From positions 1,098,548-1,162,547 of the forward strand of contig CP046180.1 in the NCBI GenBank assembly GCA_014075295.1: a stretch of DNA of 64,000 bases, written 5' to 3'. Origin of the DNA: Candidatus Mycalebacterium zealandia. GTDB lineage: Bacteria; Desulfobacterota_D; UBA1144; Nemesobacterales; Mycalebacteriaceae. Below are positions 61,218-64,000 of the stretch, piece by piece. The notes under the pieces are model-generated. The model did no database searches. It was not told the DNA's origin and saw only the letters and a list, made by a program, of their open reading frames with translations. How positions within the stretch are numbered: the stretch's first letter is position 1; each line of letters begins with the position of its first letter. The position numbers and the translations under genes were made by a program.

Positions 61218-63391
61218 TGAAACGCCCTGACTTCTCATCAATCAAACTGCGCGGTTCCAAAGGGGTTTCAAAAAAATCCGCCAAAGGAAAAGCGAACGGA
61301 AAAGACTGGGAAACGCCCGAAGGCATAGCGGTCAAAAGCATTTTCACTGAAAAAGACTCGTCCCGCCTGTCCCACACAAACGGAGCCGCCGCGGGCGCGC
61401 CGCCGTTTTTGAGAGGACCCTACTCCACAATGTATGCCTCGCGCCCGTGGACGGTGAGGCAATACGCGGGATTTTCAACGGCGGACGAATCAAACAGGTT
61501 TTACAGAAAAAACCTCGCGTCCGGGCAGAAAGGGCTTTCAGTCGCGTTTGATTTGCCGACACACCGGGGATACGACTCGGACCACGAAAGAGTGGTCGGG
61601 GACGTGGGCAAAGCCGGAGTCGCAGTGGATTCAGTGCTTGATATGAAAAAACTTTTTGACGGCATACCTCTTGATGAAATATCGGTTTCAATGACGATGA
61701 ACGGCGCGGTTCTGCCCGTTATGGCATTCTACATTGTGGCGGCGCGGGAACAGGGAGCGGACGAGAGCAAACTCAGCGGCACCATTCAAAACGACATCCT
61801 CAAAGAGTTTATGGTCAGAAACACATATATCTACCCGCCGGAATTCTCAATGAGAATCATTGCGGACATCTTCAAATACACCTCTAAAAAAATGCCCAGA
61901 TTCAACTCAATAAGCGTGAGCGGCTACCATATGCAGGAAGCGGGCGCGACCGCCGATATTGAACTCGCCTACACTCTGGCGGACGGTGTTGACTACGTGC
62001 GCACGGGCATCAAAGCCGGTCTGAATGTTGATGACTTCGCGCCGCGAATTTCGTTTTTCTGGGGAATTGGAATGAATCACTTTATGGAGATAGCGAAGAT
62101 GAGAGCGGGACGTATGCTCTGGGCGAAACTTATGAGTGGCTTCAAACCCGAAAACCCGAAATCGCTCGCGCTCAGAACTCACTGCCAGACTTCCGGATGG
62201 AGTTTGACCGAGCAGTTTCCCTACAACAATATTGTTCGCACCTGCACCGAAGCAATCGCGGCGGTGATGGGCGGAACGCAGTCGCTCCATACAAACGCGC
62301 TTGACGAGGCAATCGCGCTACCGACCGATTTTTCCGCGAGAATAGCGCGCAACACCCAGCTCTACATACAGGAGGAAACCGAAGTGCGCAGGGCTATAGA
62401 CCCGTGGGGCGGCTCTTTCTATGTTGAGTGGCTCACAGACGCCATCGCGCGCAAGGCGTGGGTTTTGATTGAAGAGGTTGAGAAACTCGGCGGAATGGCG
62501 GAGGCGATTGAAACGGGCATTCCGAAGATGAGAATAGAGGAAGCCGCCGCGAAAAAACAGGCGAGAATAGATTCGCGGCGCGAAACCATCGTGGGCGTAA
62601 ACAAGTTCGCGCAAAAAGACGACGACCAGATTGAATTGCTTGAAATTGACAACACGCAAGTCCGCCGCGCGCAGATAAAAAACATTGAGAAGGTCAAAAA
62701 GGAGCGGAACTCAAAAGCCGTCAAAGCCGCGCTTGAAAAAATCACAAAGTGCGCGAAAACGGGACGCGGCAACCTGCTCGCGCTCGCCGTTGAGGCGGCC
62801 GAGTTGAGAGCCACCCTCGGAGAAATCTCTGATGCGTGCGAAAAGGTTTGCGGGCGTTACAAACCCGTTACGCGCACAATTTCAGGCGTTTATTCATCAG
62901 AAATAACGGCGGATAACGACTCTTTCGCGCAGGCGTGCGAACTCACCGGGGAGTTTGAAAAAATTGAAGGACGGCGCCCCAGAATCCTCATCGCGAAAAC
63001 CGGACAAGACGGACACGACAGGGGCGCGAAGGTAATTGCGACAAGTTTTTCAGACATGGGGTTTGAGGTCGGCATAGGTCCTCTTTTCAGCACTCCCGAA
63101 GAGGTCGCGAGGCAGGCGCTTGATGAAGACGCGCACATAGTCGGCATATCAAGCCTCGCCGCCGGACACAAAACACTGATACCCCGCATAGTGTCCAAAC
63201 TGCGCGAATACAACCGCGAAGACATAGTTGTGGTGGCGGGCGGAGTGATACCGCGAAAAGACTACGGATTTCTCGAAAAAGCCGGTGTTTCGCACATATT
63301 CGGACCCGGAACGGTCATCTCATCCGCGGCGGTGGAGATAATGAAGCCGCTCATCAGGAAAGCGGCAAAACTGCAAAGCGCAAATGGTTGA
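61214..63391 (+). CDS. mutB: Methylmalonyl-CoA mutase, large (catalytic) subunit
   Basis: The 725-aa subunit isomerises methylmalonyl-CoA and succinyl-CoA. Its N-terminal barrel has [18 protein letters not shown] and [16 protein letters not shown], and the C-terminal B12 domain has [14 protein letters not shown] with the cobalt-ligand histidine. GTG 61214 overlaps the mutA stop and is 7 nt after GGAGGGG; the ATG at 61217 is the next codon and equally possible. It would consume the methylmalonyl-CoA formed from propionyl-CoA, including that of the ethylmalonyl-CoA pathway. No meaB/ArgK chaperone is in the window. Confidence 0.96.
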   Translation: MMKRPDFSSIKLRGSKGVSKKSAKGKANGKDWETPEGIAVKSIFTEKDSSRLSHTNGAAAGAPPFLRGPYSTMYASRPWTVRQYAGFSTADESNRFYRKNLASGQKGLSVAFDLPTHRGYDSDHERVVGDVGKAGVAVDSVLDMKKLFDGIPLDEISVSMTMNGAVLPVMAFYIVAAREQGADESKLSGTIQNDILKEFMVRNTYIYPPEFSMRIIADIFKYTSKKMPRFNSISVSGYHMQEAGATADIELAYTLADGVDYVRTGIKAGLNVDDFAPRISFFWGIGMNHFMEIAKMRAGRMLWAKLMSGFKPENPKSLALRTHCQTSGWSLTEQFPYNNIVRTCTEAIAAVMGGTQSLHTNALDEAIALPTDFSARIARNTQLYIQEETEVRRAIDPWGGSFYVEWLTDAIARKAWVLIEEVEKLGGMAEAIETGIPKMRIEEAAAKKQARIDSRRETIVGVNKFAQKDDDQIELLEIDNTQVRRAQIKNIEKVKKERNSKAVKAALEKITKCAKTGRGNLLALAVEAAELRATLGEISDACEKVCGRYKPVTRTISGVYSSEITADNDSFAQACELTGEFEKIEGRRPRILIAKTGQDGHDRGAKVIATSFSDMGFEVGIGPLFSTPEEVARQALDEDAHIVGISSLAAGHKTLIPRIVSKLREYNREDIVVVAGGVIPRKDYGFLEKAGVSHIFGPGTVISSAAVEIMKPLIRKAAKLQSANG

Positions 63392-63818
63392 AAAAGCGCG
63401 GAAAGAAGACGTGGGCTCCATCGTTGAGATGGAAAAAATATGTTTTGACCGGGATGCATGGCCCCTCAAGGTGTTTGAGGAGGAGCTTTCGGGCGGCGCG
63501 GCGCGGCGCGCCACTATTGTGAGAGACGCTCGCGGCGGCGTTATCGCCTACTGCTTTTCGCGCATTTTCATTGACGCGATGGAAATCTTCAAAATCGCCG
63601 TCCATCCGGTTCACAGAAGAAAAGGTCTTGCGAAACTGCTTCTGCGGGACGCGCTGGAGTGTCTGAAAAGCGGAACCATCTCGCTTGAAGTGGCAACTGA
63701 CAACAAAGAGGCGATTATGCTGTATTGTGAATTCGGCTTTAGACGGGTCGCCGTGCGCAAAAACTACTATCAGGGCAGCGGAAGAGACGCGCTTGTGATG
63801 GAAATGAAAGTCGGCTGA
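63384..63818 (+). CDS. rimI: GNAT acetyltransferase, RimI-like
   Basis: The 144-aa GNAT-fold protein has the acetyl-CoA loop [10 protein letters not shown] (Q/R-x-x-G-x-G/A) after IAVHPVH, and [20 protein letters not shown] with the Asn and Tyr typical of RimI. RimI acetylates the N-terminus of ribosomal protein S18. It overlaps mutB by 8 bp. A different protein N-terminus as target is also possible. Confidence 0.83.
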   Translation: MVEKARKEDVGSIVEMEKICFDRDAWPLKVFEEELSGGAARRATIVRDARGGVIAYCFSRIFIDAMEIFKIAVHPVHRRKGLAKLLLRDALECLKSGTISLEVATDNKEAIMLYCEFGFRRVAVRKNYYQGSGRDALVMEMKVG

Positions 63819-63826
63819 CAACAAAA

Positions 63827-64000
63827 ATGGGCGCGCGGAAATCAAGAAGCGAAATCGGAATATGGATTGTTGCCGCAATTGCGGTGTATATGTCGTTTGC
63901 GGGGCTTGGAAATGCCGGTTTCTGGGATGACGAAATTGAAACGGCATGGATGTCAAAATCCATTATTGAAAACGGAAGACCGTTCGCATGGAACGGGCGT
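63827..64000 (+). CDS. Start of a membrane glycosyltransferase (GT39/ArnT-like, 3' end outside window)
   Basis: 58 codons are visible from ATG 63827. The first transmembrane helix (IGIWIVAAIAVYMSFAGLG) is followed by FWDDEIETAWMSKSII, the conserved D-D/E loop of GT39/GT83 (ArnT-like) lipid-linked sugar transferases. It starts 8 bp after the acetyltransferase stop. The rest of the gene is not in the window, so the family is a pattern-based call. Confidence 0.6.
   Translation, partial: MGARKSRSEIGIWIVAAIAVYMSFAGLGNAGFWDDEIETAWMSKSIIENGRPFAWNGR

Noticed and set aside
1..64000. CRISPR arrays, insertion sequences, integrases or integron attC sites
   Set aside because: I saw no regularly spaced repeat clusters, transposase-like or recombinase-like reading frames, or attC-like palindromes, including near the three duplicated borders.

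Overview
The window comes from a Gram-negative bacterium. It has an Omp85 outer-membrane protein, a BamD-like lipoprotein, a RseP site-2 protease and the MEP-pathway enzyme Dxr. It is gene-dense with moderate GC, and many neighbouring genes overlap by 4 bp or have gaps of a few bases. No gene fixes the phylum; the mix (rapZ next to a PTS IIA protein, an ethylmalonyl-CoA pathway, a B12 salvage operon) would suit a delta-proteobacteria-like or Dadabacteria-like lineage, but that is a guess.

Layout: 1-2.2 kb is a + strand operon (rapZ end, PTS IIA, unknown, HAD phosphatase). 2.2-3.3 kb is an AT-rich toxin-antitoxin islet with a decayed HicB-like gene. 3.3-8 kb holds crotonyl-CoA carboxylase/reductase, trpS, a CysI-like sulfite reductase, tRNA-Arg and a heme-oxygenase-fold protein. 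8-10.9 kb is a second AT-rich patch with a membrane protein and an SF1 helicase. 10.9-15.8 kb holds a macro-domain protein, a metal permease, tRNA-Ser, an unknown 553-aa protein, an acyltransferase and a lipid kinase. 15.9-18.8 kb is rpsB-tsf-pyrH-frr. 18.9-22.7 kb is a third AT-rich patch with a 950-aa plus 211-aa gene pair and a DUF2442 gene behind serS. 22.7-42.4 kb holds serS, alanine dehydrogenase, mtnA, a degenerate DksA, a Na+/Ala symporter, a CDP-alcohol transferase with a nucleotidyltransferase, panBCD, an aminotransferase, an Omp85 protein, a CitE-like lyase with an acyl-CoA dehydrogenase, trmB-aroB and apt. 42.4-64 kb holds ethylmalonyl-CoA mutase, DAHP synthase, purN, a lone 5S rRNA, rpsU-dnaG-rpoD, uppS-dxr-rseP, a cobalamin salvage operon with an iron permease, the two methylmalonyl-CoA mutase subunits, a RimI-like acetyltransferase and the start of a glycosyltransferase.

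Metabolic thread: Ccr, an Ecm/MeaA-type mutase, a malyl-CoA-lyase-like CitE protein beside an acyl-CoA dehydrogenase, and MutA/MutB together point to the ethylmalonyl-CoA pathway for acetyl-CoA assimilation. Two of its steps need adenosylcobalamin, and the cobU-cbiR-like-cobS-cobT operon would supply it by salvage and remodelling.

The most unusual signals lie in the three AT-rich patches. Behind the macro-domain gene and behind serS, cargo genes sit directly after the host stop codon, and a diverged second copy of the host gene's last ~45 bp lies beyond the cargo. At serS the second copy carries the ribosome-binding site for the next cargo gene. The toxin-antitoxin patch is also bracketed by an imperfect repeat of about 47 bp. 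No integrase or transposase is visible. A separate oddity is that three genes (aroB, a DUF2442 gene and an NTF2-like gene) appear to start at ACG, ATT and ATA, each exactly 7 nt after a Shine-Dalgarno-like sequence.
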